Below are positions 20,700 to 32,268 of a stretch of 43,619 nucleotides of DNA, piece by piece; position 1 is the first letter of the stretch, and every line of letters begins with the position of its first letter. The translations under genes were made by a program, and so were the position numbers. The stretch lies in the NCBI GenBank assembly GCA_016946835.1, contig JACVTC010000334.1, forward strand, positions 1 through 43,619. The letters are read 5' to 3'. Origin of the DNA: Neocallimastix lanati (nom. inval.) (Eukaryota; Neocallimastigomycota; Neocallimastigomycetes; Neocallimastigales; Neocallimastigaceae). The notes beneath the pieces are model-generated. The model did no database searches. It was not told the origin of the DNA and was given only the letters and a program-made list of their open reading frames with translations.

Positions 20700-20771
20700 G
20701 GGGATATAACTCAGTGGTAGAGTGCTTGCTTTGCATGCAAGAAGCCTCGGGTTCGATCCCCGATATCTCCA
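20700..20771 (+). tRNA. tRNA-Ala (anticodon TGC)
   Basis: A 72-nt cloverleaf without intron: acceptor GGGGATA/TATCTCC (one G-U), D stem ACTC/GAGT, anticodon stem CTTGC/GCAAG with loop TTTGCAT (anticodon TGC, alanine), T stem TCGGG/CCCGA with loop TTCGATC, discriminator A. A T7 run at 20787-20793 can terminate pol III. Its 3' end is the perfect match to the primer site of element A, so it also encodes that element's reverse transcription primer. Confidence 0.96.
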
Positions 20772-20936
20772 GTGTAAAAATATTTATTTTTTTCTTTTAC
20801 CAAAAAATAAGAACTGTTTTTCTTAGTCCATTGAAGGTTGAAGAACTAATTACAGTTTTTTGTAATCCTGATGATAATAGATAGCAAACCCTTTTAAAGG
20901 GGCTACTAGTACGAAGAAAAAAAAAGATTCTTATAT

Positions 20937-21540
20937 TAATAAAAGATTTATTTTAAAAAAAAATAAAATATATTAATAAAAGATTTATTATAAAAAAAAA
21001 AAATAAAATAAAATATATTAATAAAAGATTTATTATAAAAAAAAAAAAATAAAATATATTAATAAAAGATTTATTATAAAAAAAATAAAATATATTAATA
21101 AAAGATTTATTATAAAAAAAATAAAATATATTAATAAAAGATTTATTATAAAAAAAATAAACTCTATAATAAAAGATTTATTATAAAAAATAATCTATAT
21201 CAATAAAAGATTTATTATAAAAAATAAACTATATCAATAAAAGATTTATTATAAAAAAAATAAACTATATAATAAAAGATTTATTATAAAAAATAAACTA
21301 TATCAATAAAAGATTTATTATAAAAAATATAAAATACATTAATAAAAGATTTATTATAAAAAAATAAACTATATAATAAAAGATTTATTATAAAAAAATA
21401 AACTATATCAATAAAAGATTTAATATAAAAAATATAAACTATATTAATAAAAGATTTATTATAAAAAAATAAACTATATCAATAAAAGATTTATTATAAA
21501 AAATATAAAATATATTAATAAAAGATTTATTATAAAAAAT
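20937..21540. repeat. AT-rich minisatellite, 17 copies of AATAAAAGATTTATTATAA plus spacer
   Basis: Seventeen units of 28-47 bp (mostly 33-35), each with the core AATAAAAGATTTATTATAA followed by an A run and TAAA(A/C)TATAT. Variation is mostly in A-run length and TATATT versus TATATC. It starts about 165 bp after tRNA-Ala. The core is itself nearly palindromic around GATTTATTATAA. Confidence 0.92.
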
Positions 21541-22963
21541 ATTTGTAAGAGGTTAATAATATTTAGTATAAATAAAATATTAATAAAATATTGATAAAAT
21601 ACTAACATAATGCATCAATTGATACAGAGCATTTAAAATATTCATTATTGAGTTATTTATTTTATTGGTCGTTTCTCTAATGAATTATGACACAATAATA
21701 TATTTTAATAGATTATAAGAAAATAACTTATAATAATAATGTTTTATAATAATATTATATTCTTTATTTATTTTTACTACTTTATTTTTATATATAAAAC
21801 TATTTATTATTACAATCTCATAATTTTATATAATTGTTAAAATAATTATTTAATATCATATTGTTTTTAAAAATTACAATATTTTTATTAAACGTATCCC
21901 TTAAATTATTAATATTTTGTAATAATATTTTATTCTTTATTTATTTTTATTACTTTATTTTTACATATAAAACTATTTATTATTACAATCTTAAAATTTT
22001 ATATAGTTGTATGTATATGTGTATTAACTATAATTATATATTAATAATTCATAACTTATTCTTATTTAATAATTATTATTATAAATTCTTTAAAAGAAAA
22101 TTATCAAATATAATATAATTTATATATAAAGTAAATTTTATTTTATTTATTTATATTAAAACTAGTATTAAGTGTTTTATTCCTCTGAATAATTTACACT
22201 TTATTTTCTGTATGACTATTTTTATATCTAAAACTATCCTTTTACCTAAAATATTTATATTTATTTTCTAATCTATCCCTGATTATTTCCTAACTATTTC
22301 CTAATTATTTCCTATCTAATTCCTAAATTAACTATTTTTTTATTTTTATTTTCATTACAGTTTTATATTATTTTACTATTTTATCTATTTAATTGCATTG
22401 GTGGATTATACATTAATAATTTATTACTGATTTCCTTTCATGATAATTAATATAATTTATTCAGCTATTCTATATAATTATTTAATTATATTTTTGTTAT
22501 TTAGCTAATTTAGTTGGAACCTTTATCAAAAACGATACGTGATATTTATTAAACGTTAATATCAATATTTATTTATGGGCAATGACAATAAGGAATGATG
22601 ACAAAATAATATATTCTAATATTAAATAGAATTAACACATACAATAATACAAAATAAAGTAATAAATATATCTTTTTAGTATTCTCTTTATTTATTATTA
22701 TTTATTAATTATTACATATAATTAATTATCTCAAAAATATATAATCTCTCTCTTTTAATATACTAAACAAAATATAAAAATAGCTATTTATGTGAACTAA
22801 CTTACTAGTATAAACTTATAAATAAAAGAATTCTCCGTTTAATAATTATTATTATAAAATTATATATTATTATAAAATTATTGCTGACTAATAATATTTA
22901 AGTATTTCTTTAACCTAAAGAATCTACCTAAATACCATTTTTATAGTGGTTACGTATCACGAA
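21541..22963. other. Cluster of degraded LTR-like modules
   Basis: No coding sequence. LTR-like termini (TGATAC starts, TATCA ends) occur at 21620, 22528, 22533 and 22959 with 2-4 bp between consecutive modules. The segments at about 21680-21705 and 22592-22620 are similar (GAAT-ATGACA-AATAATATATT), and a 90-bp segment is directly repeated at about 21750-21838 and 21921-22010. Probably old solo LTRs of the B/C/Z type. Confidence 0.45.
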
Positions 22964-23320
22964 TGATACGGGCTGGGGTTGAAACACTAAGATATTCAAA
23001 ACAAAAAAAATAAATATTAACACACAAAAATGAATTTGGAAACAAAAAAAAGTTAATTTTTAAAATATTCTTTTATTTAAAATTAAAATTAAAATTATTT
23101 GTTCCAAGTATTAAAAAGAAAGAAATTTATTCTTCTTTTTATACTTTTATTTTAATACATTTTATTAATCATTAATATATTCTTTTTTTTAAAAAAAAAA
23201 AAATATATATATATATATATATATTTTATTTTAATTTTTAACTATTATTTTAAATTATTTTAATAAAAAAAATAACATTTATTAAATTAAAATATAAAAA
23301 TTAATTTAAAGATTGTATCA
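22964..23320. mobile_element. Solo LTR with CGAA target duplication
   Basis: A 357-bp module starting TGATACGGGCTGGGG and ending GATTGTATCA, so with 6-bp inverted termini TGATAC/GTATCA. CGAA precedes it (22960-22963) and follows it (23321-23324). The start resembles the LTRs of elements B and C, which lie in minus orientation, so this copy is probably also minus. Confidence 0.75.
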
Positions 23321-23923
23321 CGAAGGGCATTCCGGGCGATAGCTTCTTCTTGATATTGTTTTCAGAGAGAATTATACAGAATTGATATTTTCTGTATTTT
23401 AGATCATTTTTGTTATTGAAATTCTTCTGTATTTTAGTTCATTTTTATTTTAATAAAGATTTAATTTATTTTTGATTTTTGTTTTATTTTTAGTTTATTT
23501 CAAAGGTTTAGAAAATATTATACTGAAACTTATAATTCTGTATTTTATATCAAATATTTATTGAAATAGGTTTTTATTATTCTTAATATAAAAATAAGAA
23601 TTAGTAATAATTTAAATTATATATAATTTTTAATAAGAATATTTAGTAATAATTTTTATTATTTTTAATATTAATAAAAGTAATTTATAAGTATATTTAA
23701 TAATAATTTTTTTATATTTGATATTAATAAAAGATTTAAATTAATAGGAATATTTAATAATAATTTTTATTATATTTAATATTGATAAAAGAAATTAATA
23801 AGAATATTTAATAGTAATTTTTATTATATTTGATATTAATAAAAGATTTTAATAATAAGATTTAATAATAGTTTTTATTTTATTATTATTATTAGTATTT
23901 AATAGGAAATACAAGGTATTTAG
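23321..23923. repeat. AT-rich stretch with tandem repeats of about 55-60 bp
   Basis: 23321-23620 shows nothing identifiable. About 23630-23890 contains four to five degenerate copies of a unit like AATATTTAATAATAATTTTT followed by ATTATATTTGATATTAATAAAAG. Confidence 0.6.
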
Positions 23924-24958
23924 TGATACCCCGTACCGTGAATGTAAGAATCTATAATTATTTTTAACAAAATAATTATATTTTCTTAGTTAGGTTATAA
24001 TTAATATAACTTTTATTTAACTCATATTTCATTTATACACTTAATTATAATTAATAATTTATTTAATTATATATTAAAATTTTATTTAGTTTAATATTAA
24101 AAATTTATTTAATTAAATAATTTTAAACATTTAAAATAATATTAAATTTATTTAATTATTCACTTAATTATTAAATTTATTAGTTTTAGTTTTCTCTCAC
24201 TTATTAAATCATAAACTAAAACACTATTCTGTATTTTATCATGTATTCTGTATTCTATCATGTATTCTGTATTCTATCATGTATTCTGTATTGTATTAAT
24301 CATGTATTTTATTATTAATGTATTGTTTTATATTTTTTATGTAAAGTTCTATAAAATAGAACTAAATAGATTAAATTTTAAATTTTATGATCGAAATAAT
24401 TTTCATTATTTTATTTTTTTATTTTCGATCATTATATTAGATTAAGTAATCGGTTAATTAAGGTTTTTCCAATTACTTCTTAAAAGTAATCGGTTTTACT
24501 TAATTAACGCGATGATCGATATGGATAGAATATCGATCAAAAAACTTATCTAGGTTTTTCTTCTAGTCTTTTCCTAGATAAGAGATTTGTTAAGATTAGA
24601 ACCCCTTTTGACTTTAACCTTATTTTGACAAAAAAGTATAAATAATGCTCTTGAGTTCTCTTTGAGAAATCAAGAGTTATTATTATAGCAATTATAATAT
24701 AATAATAATAACAATAGTTTTAACATTTAAAATTTCTAATAAATAATAAAACAAATTATTTTAATAAAACAGATTTTATAATTAAAACTTTTCTTTATCA
24801 ATTTTAGTGTTTCGTCTATTATAATTCGTTATAATAAACTCGAAAATTAGAAAGAACCATAGGTAAGTATGATTCTTTTCTAAACCTTTAATATTAGCAG
24901 TTAGAGCTAATATTAATGATTAATAATTTAATTATAATTTTTTAATTAAATTATAACA
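23924..24958 (+). repeat. LTR-like repeat family R, copy 3
   Basis: Strong similarity to copy 2 from about 23955 (TAATTATATTTTCTTAGTTA) through the TGTATTCTGTATT tandem repeats (24228-24290), the GATCGAAA/TTTCGATC pair, AAGTAATCGGTT direct repeats, CTTATCTAGG/CCTAGATAAG, and the hairpin at 24648-24676. Likely end AATTATAACA at 24958. A TGATAC start at 23924 is a guess; TGAATGTA at 23939 is the alternative. No tRNA gene lies next to this copy. Confidence 0.6.
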
Positions 24959-25940
24959 AAAAAATGATTTATACCTAATATTCTTAATCTACAAAAATTA
25001 AATTTTGCAGAAGTGAATAAAAGGATAAATACTGAATAAAATTGATTTAAGAAATTTAAAAAAATAAATATGTTTTATTATTAAACACAAAAATGTTTTA
25101 TTAAAAAAATTTATTTTTATTTTAATATTAATCTTTATTTATTTAATAATTAATTTTGTTTAAATTAATAAAATAATTGTTAAAACTAATAAAATAATAA
25201 AATGAAATATTTATTATTTATACTAATTTATTTTAAATTTTAATAATAAAATTGATTATTAATAACTGATAAAATATATAATAATTTATCAAATAATTAA
25301 TAATCATAAAAATTGATTATTAAAAACTAATAAAATATCTATAATAATTTATTAAATAATTAATAATAAAGAATAATTTATAAGAAATATTTACATGTTT
25401 TTATATTTTTCTTTGATTTTAAACTATTTACATTAAAAATAATAAAATTAATAAAAGAGAAATAAAGAATAATTTATTATTAAATTAAACAATATTTACA
25501 ATTAAAATGTTGATAAAGATGAGTTTTAAAATGTTATTTTAATTACAATTTGTTTATAAAAGTTGAGTTATAAAATAAATAAAATAATCATTATTTTAAA
25601 TAAAAGTAACTTAAAAAATTATTTAACTATTTAATTTTAATTTTGCGTTGTTTATAAGTTTGTTTATTTGTTGTTTATAATTTATTAAATATGTTTATTA
25701 TTTTGTTTATTTGTTGTTTTAGAAAAATATTATTTATTAATTTATTTTAGTTTTTAATTAAAATTATTAATGATTAATTAATTTATTATTATTTTATTTT
25801 AATTATCTTTATTTAATTAATTTTTCTTAAATATGGATTTTTTTTAGAATGGATTAATTTTTGGGTTAAGCTAGAAAACTTTAATAACATGAATTTGTTT
25901 TTTATTATTTATTTTAATTTAATAATTTTGTTATTTATCA
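24959..25940. other. AT-rich non-coding stretch
   Basis: No gene or strong repeat. The last bases (25935-25940, TTATCA) look like an LTR terminus and abut the TTAC in front of element B, so an old LTR may occupy part of it. Confidence 0.5.
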
Positions 25941-25944
25941 TTAC

Positions 25945-26516
25945 TGATACGAATAATTTTTATATTGTATCGGGTGGTTCGTGAATGCAAGTTTTATTAT
26001 AAAATTATATATTCTAATAAAAGAATTATAATAATTATCACACAAAAAGATTAAATAAAAATAATAAGAAAAAGATAAAAGAATATTTGTTGTCGTTTTG
26101 TTTTATTAAAATATATATATATATTTTTTTTTTTACATTAATTATTTTTAAATACTTATTAGTTATTTTAATCTATTCCCTTGAATAATTAAACCTTAAC
26201 TTTAATAAGTATTTATTTTAAATTTAACTAAAATAATTATTTTCTAAGTATCTCTGACTTAGATTTATAAATTCCTAATTCTAAACTAATTAAACTACGT
26301 CTGTCTAAAAAAATCATTTTTCTTTCATATTTATATATTTATTTTTATTAAATCCTATTGGTTCAATTTATATATTATCTTTACTATCTTTACTAATATT
26401 TTTTTTATATTATTTTAAATTTAATTAATATTATTATATATAATTATTTTATAATTATTTCCTATTTAACTTTACTATTTATATTAAAATTATATTTTTA
26501 ATTCGGCACCGTACCA
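25945..26516 (-). repeat. Element B 3' LTR
   Basis: 572 bp; on the plus strand TGATACGAAT...GCACCGTACCA. Identical to the 5' LTR in length and in the segments compared, including the T11 run. Confidence 0.95.
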
Positions 26517-26610
26517 AAACGCCCCCACTTAGCCTAGACTTCGTCCCTTGAAGTCAAGAACTAGTGGTATAATCGATATTAATAATTTAAATATGTCTAG
26601 TAAAAAAAAA

Positions 26611-26654
<44 letters not shown>

Positions 26655-26884
26655 GTAAGTCATTATTATATATATTGAATAATTGTTAATTTTATCATTA
26701 AATTTTTGAAATTAAAATGAGATTTTGAAATTGAAATTTCGTAATTGAAATTTTGAAATTGAAATGAGATTTTGAAATTGAAATTTCGTAATTGAAATTT
26801 TGAAATTTATAGATTAAATTATTAATTCAATATTATATATATATTTAATCTAATATCTTCTTGTTTATTGTTATAATTAATATA

Positions 26885-26938
<54 letters not shown>

Positions 26939-27265
26939 TATATATATACATATCTAGCTTATATCTTATATATTGCTTATATCTTACGTGTTATTCGTAA
27001 TGTAACTTATTTTCATTGTCAATTAAAATAAAATAAATAATAATAAAAAAAAATAACTGAATTTTATATTGAAGTTTTAATATTTTTATGTGTTCACAAA
27101 TGTTAAGTATATATATACCTTACTGATTATTAATTTTAATATTACTATTTACTATAATTATTATGATATTATTTATTTGTCAAAATACAATTTGTAAATT
27201 ATTTTTCTATATATATATATATATAAATATTATATCATCGTTATTCATAAAATATCTACTATTTA

Positions 27266-27309
<44 letters not shown>

Positions 27310-27486
27310 ATCTAACTTATACTATATTGCCTAAATTCAATATATATTTATTTATTTATGTTCTATCTATATTTTAATATTTATAATTTATTTTCTATTC
27401 TTCATATTGTATTATATATTTTATTCTATTATATATATTATCTTTTCCTATATATGCTATTGTTAACAATTATTATTATCTATTAC

Positions 27487-27537
<51 letters not shown>

Positions 27538-27745
27538 CTATATATATTTATATTTATAATACTACATACTAAAAATATTAATTATTATTATTTTTTTTTT
27601 TTTTTTTTTATACTATATATATTTATATTTATAATACTATATACTAAAAATATTAATTTAATTATTATTTTTTTTTTTTTTTTTTTTTTTTTATACTATA
27701 TATATTTATATTTATAATACTAAATACTAAAAATATTAATTTAAT

Positions 27746-27778
<33 letters not shown>

Positions 27779-27810
27779 TTTATTTTATTTTTTTTTTTTT
27801 TTTTTTGTTT
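26517..27810 (-). other. Element B 3' untranslated region with poly(A)-punctuated repeats
   Basis: On the minus strand this follows the pol stop. Next to the LTR is the G-rich tract AAGTGGGGGCGTTT (26517-26530), then the hairpin GACTTC/GAAGTC (26537-26555). A 46-bp unit is duplicated at about 26720-26815. Three units of about 70-80 bp containing ATACTATATATATTTATATT occur at 27534-27780, separated by long T runs (A runs on the sense strand). Further long runs lie near 26611-26652, 26901-26935 and 27283-27310. Confidence 0.75.
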
Positions 27811-30800
27811 TTACTCTTCTTCCTCTATATCTACTTCGGTAAAGTACGGAACTATGTTTTTTAGATGAATATTCCTGTCAGCTATTTCCCCTGTGATAGG
27901 ATCACAGACCGTTACCGTGTTTAATTCTTGTTTTATTATCTTTAATGGACCAGTGAAATATGGATCCAGCTTTCTTCTGTTGAACACCTTTACCAAAACT
28001 AGCTCTCCAGGTTTGTAATTACTTTTCATTCTTTTTATTTGTCTTCTTCTGTCTTCCCATAATTTATTTGCTGTTTCGATATTGTTTATAGCTTCCCTTA
28101 TCCATTTATCGTGCGTTAAAAACTTCCTGAGCCAGTACTCTTCTTCCGATTCTTCTTCATTTCTTCTTTCTAGATTTATTTGGAGCTCAAACGGTTGTAG
28201 GTCCCTTCTTCCATAGAGCAGCTCGAAACTACTATATTTTGTAACTTCGTTCTTACAAGTTCTTAAAGCCCAAAGAGCACTGTATAGAGTTTCATCCCAA
28301 TCTTCCGTTCTTTCACTTAATAAACGTAAGTACTTACAGATTTCTTTATTTCTATTTTCTACTTCGCCATTCGATGCTGGATGGTAAGTAGTAATATAAT
28401 ATACAAATACGTCATGTAAATCCAAGAAGGCTTTAGTCTTATCTGATATGAACTGTGGTCCATTATCAGTGACTAGAACTTCTGGTATTCCATGACGGGA
28501 AAATACCTTCTTAAGAAACTTAATTACATCTTCCGATTCCGTAGTTTTGAGTGGTTCTGCTTCCACCCACTTTGTTAAATAGTCAACCAAGACTATTATA
28601 TATCTATTATCATTATTTGTTTTAGGTAGGGGTCCTACTAAGTCCAGACCAACACGAGAAAAGGGGAGTCCAGGCTTGGTAGCTAGGTCCTCTGAAAATT
28701 TGTTCAATCCTTGAGGTCTATATAATTGGCATCTATGACAGCATTTAATAAAGGCAGCCACATCCTTCTTCATGTTCGTCCAATAGAAGTCTCTCTTTAG
28801 TCTATTATAAGTTTTGAAAATACCTTCGTGACCTATTTCATGAGCGGCGTTAATTAATTCAACTTTTTCTTCATTATTACTAATAATTCTTCTTAATTTA
28901 TCATTTTGCTTATAGTACTCAATACCATCAATAGTAACTATTCTCTTCCTGACGTATTCTTGCATAAAGTTATTTATGGCATCATTATTATTATTTATAT
29001 TATTATTTATTTTATTATCTATATTATTATTTCTATTACTGTTATTACTATCATTATATATTACATTTACTATTTCCTTATTATTTTTACAAGACAATCT
29101 AGACAACGCGTCTGCTAGAACATTCTTCTTCCCCTCTTGATACTGAACTTTCACGTTCAGAATACTGACTTCCGTTACCCATTTAAGATGGCGGCTAGTA
29201 AGAGGTTCTTTATTAGTAAAAATACTGACTAGGGGCTTATGATCAGTATACAAGGTTGTTACAAAAGGGCTACCCGTGAGAAAACACTTGAACTTCCTTA
29301 CACAATGGAACACTGCCTTTCCTTCCAAGTCAGTAACACTGTAGTTATTTTCCGAAGGGGAAAGGGATCTACTTTCGAAATAGATTGGAACTTCTATATT
29401 ATCTTTAACTTGAAGTAAAACACCACCTAAGCCTGTCCTTGATGCGTCCGTGCGAATAATAAATGGTTTCTTATAGTCAGGAGGTGTTAAGATAGGAGCA
29501 CTTACTAATTTATTTTTCAGTTCTTCGAAAGCAACTATGCAGTCCTCAGACCAAATAAAAGGAACATCTTTCTTAAGTAATTGGAATAATGGATATGCAA
29601 CTTGAGCAAAATTGTAAATAAACTTTCTGTAATAACCAATGGCGCCAAGGAAGGATCGCAATTGAGTTTTGTCTTTAGGAGGAATCCAGTTTATAATAAC
29701 TTTGACCTTCTCAGGAATGGGGGAAATACCTTCGGTAGAAAGAATGTGACCGAGAAGAGTGACTTTATTTTTGAAAAAGGTACATTTCTCAGTATTTATT
29801 TTTAATTCATTATCATTTAAAATTTTAAAAACCTTACCCAAATCGCTAATATGATCTTCTAATGTTTTTGAAAATACAATAATATCATCAATATATATAA
29901 AAACGCAAACACCAATTAAGTCCATAAAAATTCTGTTCATTTCACGTTGAAATGAAGCCGGAGCGTTGCATAACCCAAATGGCATGACTCTAAAGTTATA
30001 ATTTCCAAACATAGTGGTAAAGGCTGTTTTATCTTTATCTTCTTCAGCCATGGGTATTTGATGATATCCAGAAAACAAATCAATAGTAGATAAATATTGG
30101 GAATTATTGCCAATATAATTAAAGATATCATCGATTAATGGTAGTGCATAAGCATCCTTAATGGTAACATTATTCAATTTGCGATAGTCAACACACAATC
30201 GCCATTTGTTACCATTTTTCTTTGGAACAAGTACCACCGGTGAAGACCATGATGAGAAGGAAGGTTCAATAAGGTAATTTTCAATTAATTTTATTAATTC
30301 CTGTTTTAATACGTCCATGAGAGATTTAGGTATTCTATATGATTTTTGTTTTATTGGTTGGGCACCTGGTACTAGTTCGATCCTATGAGGGAGAAGTTTT
30401 GATTTACCAAGATCATCTGTTTTTATTGCTATAATATCAAAATTTTTATAAAATAATTCCCTCACTATTTTTTTGAAATTTTCAGGAATAGTTTGTATAA
30501 TTTCATCAATTATATTTTGTTTAATTTTATCAGAATCATTTGCATCGTTATTTTCGTCATTTACAACAGTTACTGTTAGCAACATAGGGTTTTGTTCAAT
30601 ATGTTCATCTTGAGCATGATCTTCTGAATTCGGAATAGGTGAGTCTATATCATAGTATAGATCAGCTAATTCAGTAGAATTATTATTTTCATCAATATAA
30701 TATAATTTATCTTTAACTAGATTGATATCAAATCTATTTTTCTTAAGAGAATCGACACCTATTAAGACATCAAAAATGTCATCTTTTTCAATAACCCTAA

Positions 30801-31634
30801 AATATTCAACAAACGTTCTACATCCAATGGAAATTTTTAATTCAACTACTTCACTAGCAATAGTGGAATTAGAATATGCTTGTAAAATTGTTTCCGAGAT
30901 GGTACCAATAGCAGGTTTGTTGATTTTTAATTTATTTAATGTGGATCTTGTTATAGCATTAAGGCTAGCACAAGAATCCAAAAATATTTCACATGATTTA
31001 TTCTCGACAAATCCCTTCACTTTAATAATTTTATTCTTGCTAATTATTGTCATGATATTAGTAACCGTATTTTTAGGGGTAAGTTTTAAGGCCTTCATAA
31101 ATTCAGATCGAAATTTGGGGAATAGATCCAGAAGGTATGTTAGCTTGGTAATTACTTCAGTAGAAGCTACTTCTTTTACTAAATCTTGAATGCAGTATTC
31201 TTCAAAAGTCTTCATCAAATTTATGTGACGTTCCTTGCTATTAATAGGTAATTCTTGAGTATTGGTTTTCATTTTATTATTATTAATTTGTTCCCTAATT
31301 TCTCTGATACGTTCTTGTTTATTTTTCTTTTTAGCATTAATAATATTCTTTTCAGTAATGAAGGAAGGATCTAAATATTCTAACTTTTCTGTGATGCTAT
31401 GATTACCTTTAGTGTTATTAACTGATTCACTTTCATTTAAAGATAATTTCACAGTTTTATTATTTTTAGCCTTTGTTTCACTATAATTTATATTATTGTT
31501 ATCTTCTTCTTCTAATTCAGATTCCCTAAGCATTTCAATATCATCTTGTATAGGTATAACATTTTGATCTCTATTAATATTATTAACATCATTTTTATTA
31601 TTACTATTATTAACATTATTAATATTATTATTAC

Positions 31635-31676
<42 letters not shown>

Positions 31677-32268
31677 TATTATTAATTTTATTATTGTTAT
31701 TAATTTTATTATTATTATTAATAACATTATTATTATTAATATTATTGTTATTATTATTATTATTATTATTATTAATACTGTTATTATTACTATTATTATA
31801 ACTATTATTATTATTATTATTATTATTACTGTTATTATTACTATTATTATAACTATTATTATTATTATTATTATTAATAGGTAAATTAGTATTATGACTC
31901 ATTGCTGACGTAATTATAGGGGTAGGTTGATCTTTTAAATTATTTATTGTTTTATTCTTATCATATGGTTTAACTTTATTCAATTTTGGTTTTGATTTCC
32001 TTGTAGCCGCTGCCACAATTTCTGTGTTATATAAATGTGATTGATCTTCTTGATTAGGAAATTTTTTTGAAAGTGTCATGTTGTTATGGTTACTATTGTT
32101 ACTATTGGTCATTAATGAGTTAGTTGGTATTGTAGTCATAAAATAATTATTATTTTGATTGTCGTTTATGTTATTATTATAATTTTGTTTATTGTCAAGG
32201 TTATTATTAAAACTATTGTCATGGGTTTGTTTCATGGAAGTTGTCCTTCTCCCATTTAATGGTTTAAA
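27811..32268 (-). CDS. pol: Element B Pol (protease, RT, RNase H, integrase), expressed as Gag-Pol
   Basis: 1474 residues from the first ATG (32235), but the frame is open to the slippery site at 32262-32268, so it is probably made as Gag-Pol. Numbering from that ATG: Asn-rich linker (1-260) with nearly pure Asn at about 121-220; protease EIFLDSCAS (Asp420, Cys422 in place of Gly) and DVLIGVDSL; RT with LSTIDLFSGYHQ and FIYIDD (Asp783, Asp784); RNase H Asp930; integrase zinc finger H1132-H1136-C1166-C1169; catalytic Asp1198, Asp1257, Glu1293 (DX58DX35E); GPY/F-like YFTGPLKIIK; short acidic tail, no chromodomain. A second Asn-rich insert (about 1060-1090) separates RNase H from integrase. Intact. 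Confidence 0.95.
32235..32268 (-). promoter_or_regulatory. -1 ribosomal frameshift signal of element B
   Basis: Minus strand: TTTAAAC (32268-32262) in gag phase, 7-nt spacer CATTAAA containing the stop, stem TGGGAG (32254-32249), loop AAGGACAA, stem CTTCCA (32240-32235, one G-U pair). Pol lies in the -1 frame. Confidence 0.88.

Noticed and set aside
20866-20920. TGATGA box suggesting a C/D snoRNA next to tRNA-Ala
   Set aside because: No D box (CTGA) at a suitable distance and no terminal stem.
20937-21540. CRISPR-like array
   Set aside because: Units are contiguous AT minisatellite copies with A-run variation, no unique spacers and no cas genes; the genome is eukaryotic.
21861-22118. Tyr/Phe/Ile-rich frame resembling a membrane protein
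   Set aside because: Composition-driven frame in an AT-rich LTR-like region with a direct repeat; no conserved motif.
24260-24445. 61-residue hydrophobic frame
   Set aside because: Lies inside repeat R copy 3 over its tandem TGTATTCTGTATT repeats and is not preserved in copy 2.
27358-27717. 119-residue Phe/Tyr/Ile frame
   Set aside because: Translation of poly(T) and TAT repeats in the 3' region of element B.
31546-31884. Ile-only frames on both strands
   Set aside because: Other-frame reading of the TTA microsatellite that codes Asn in Pol B.
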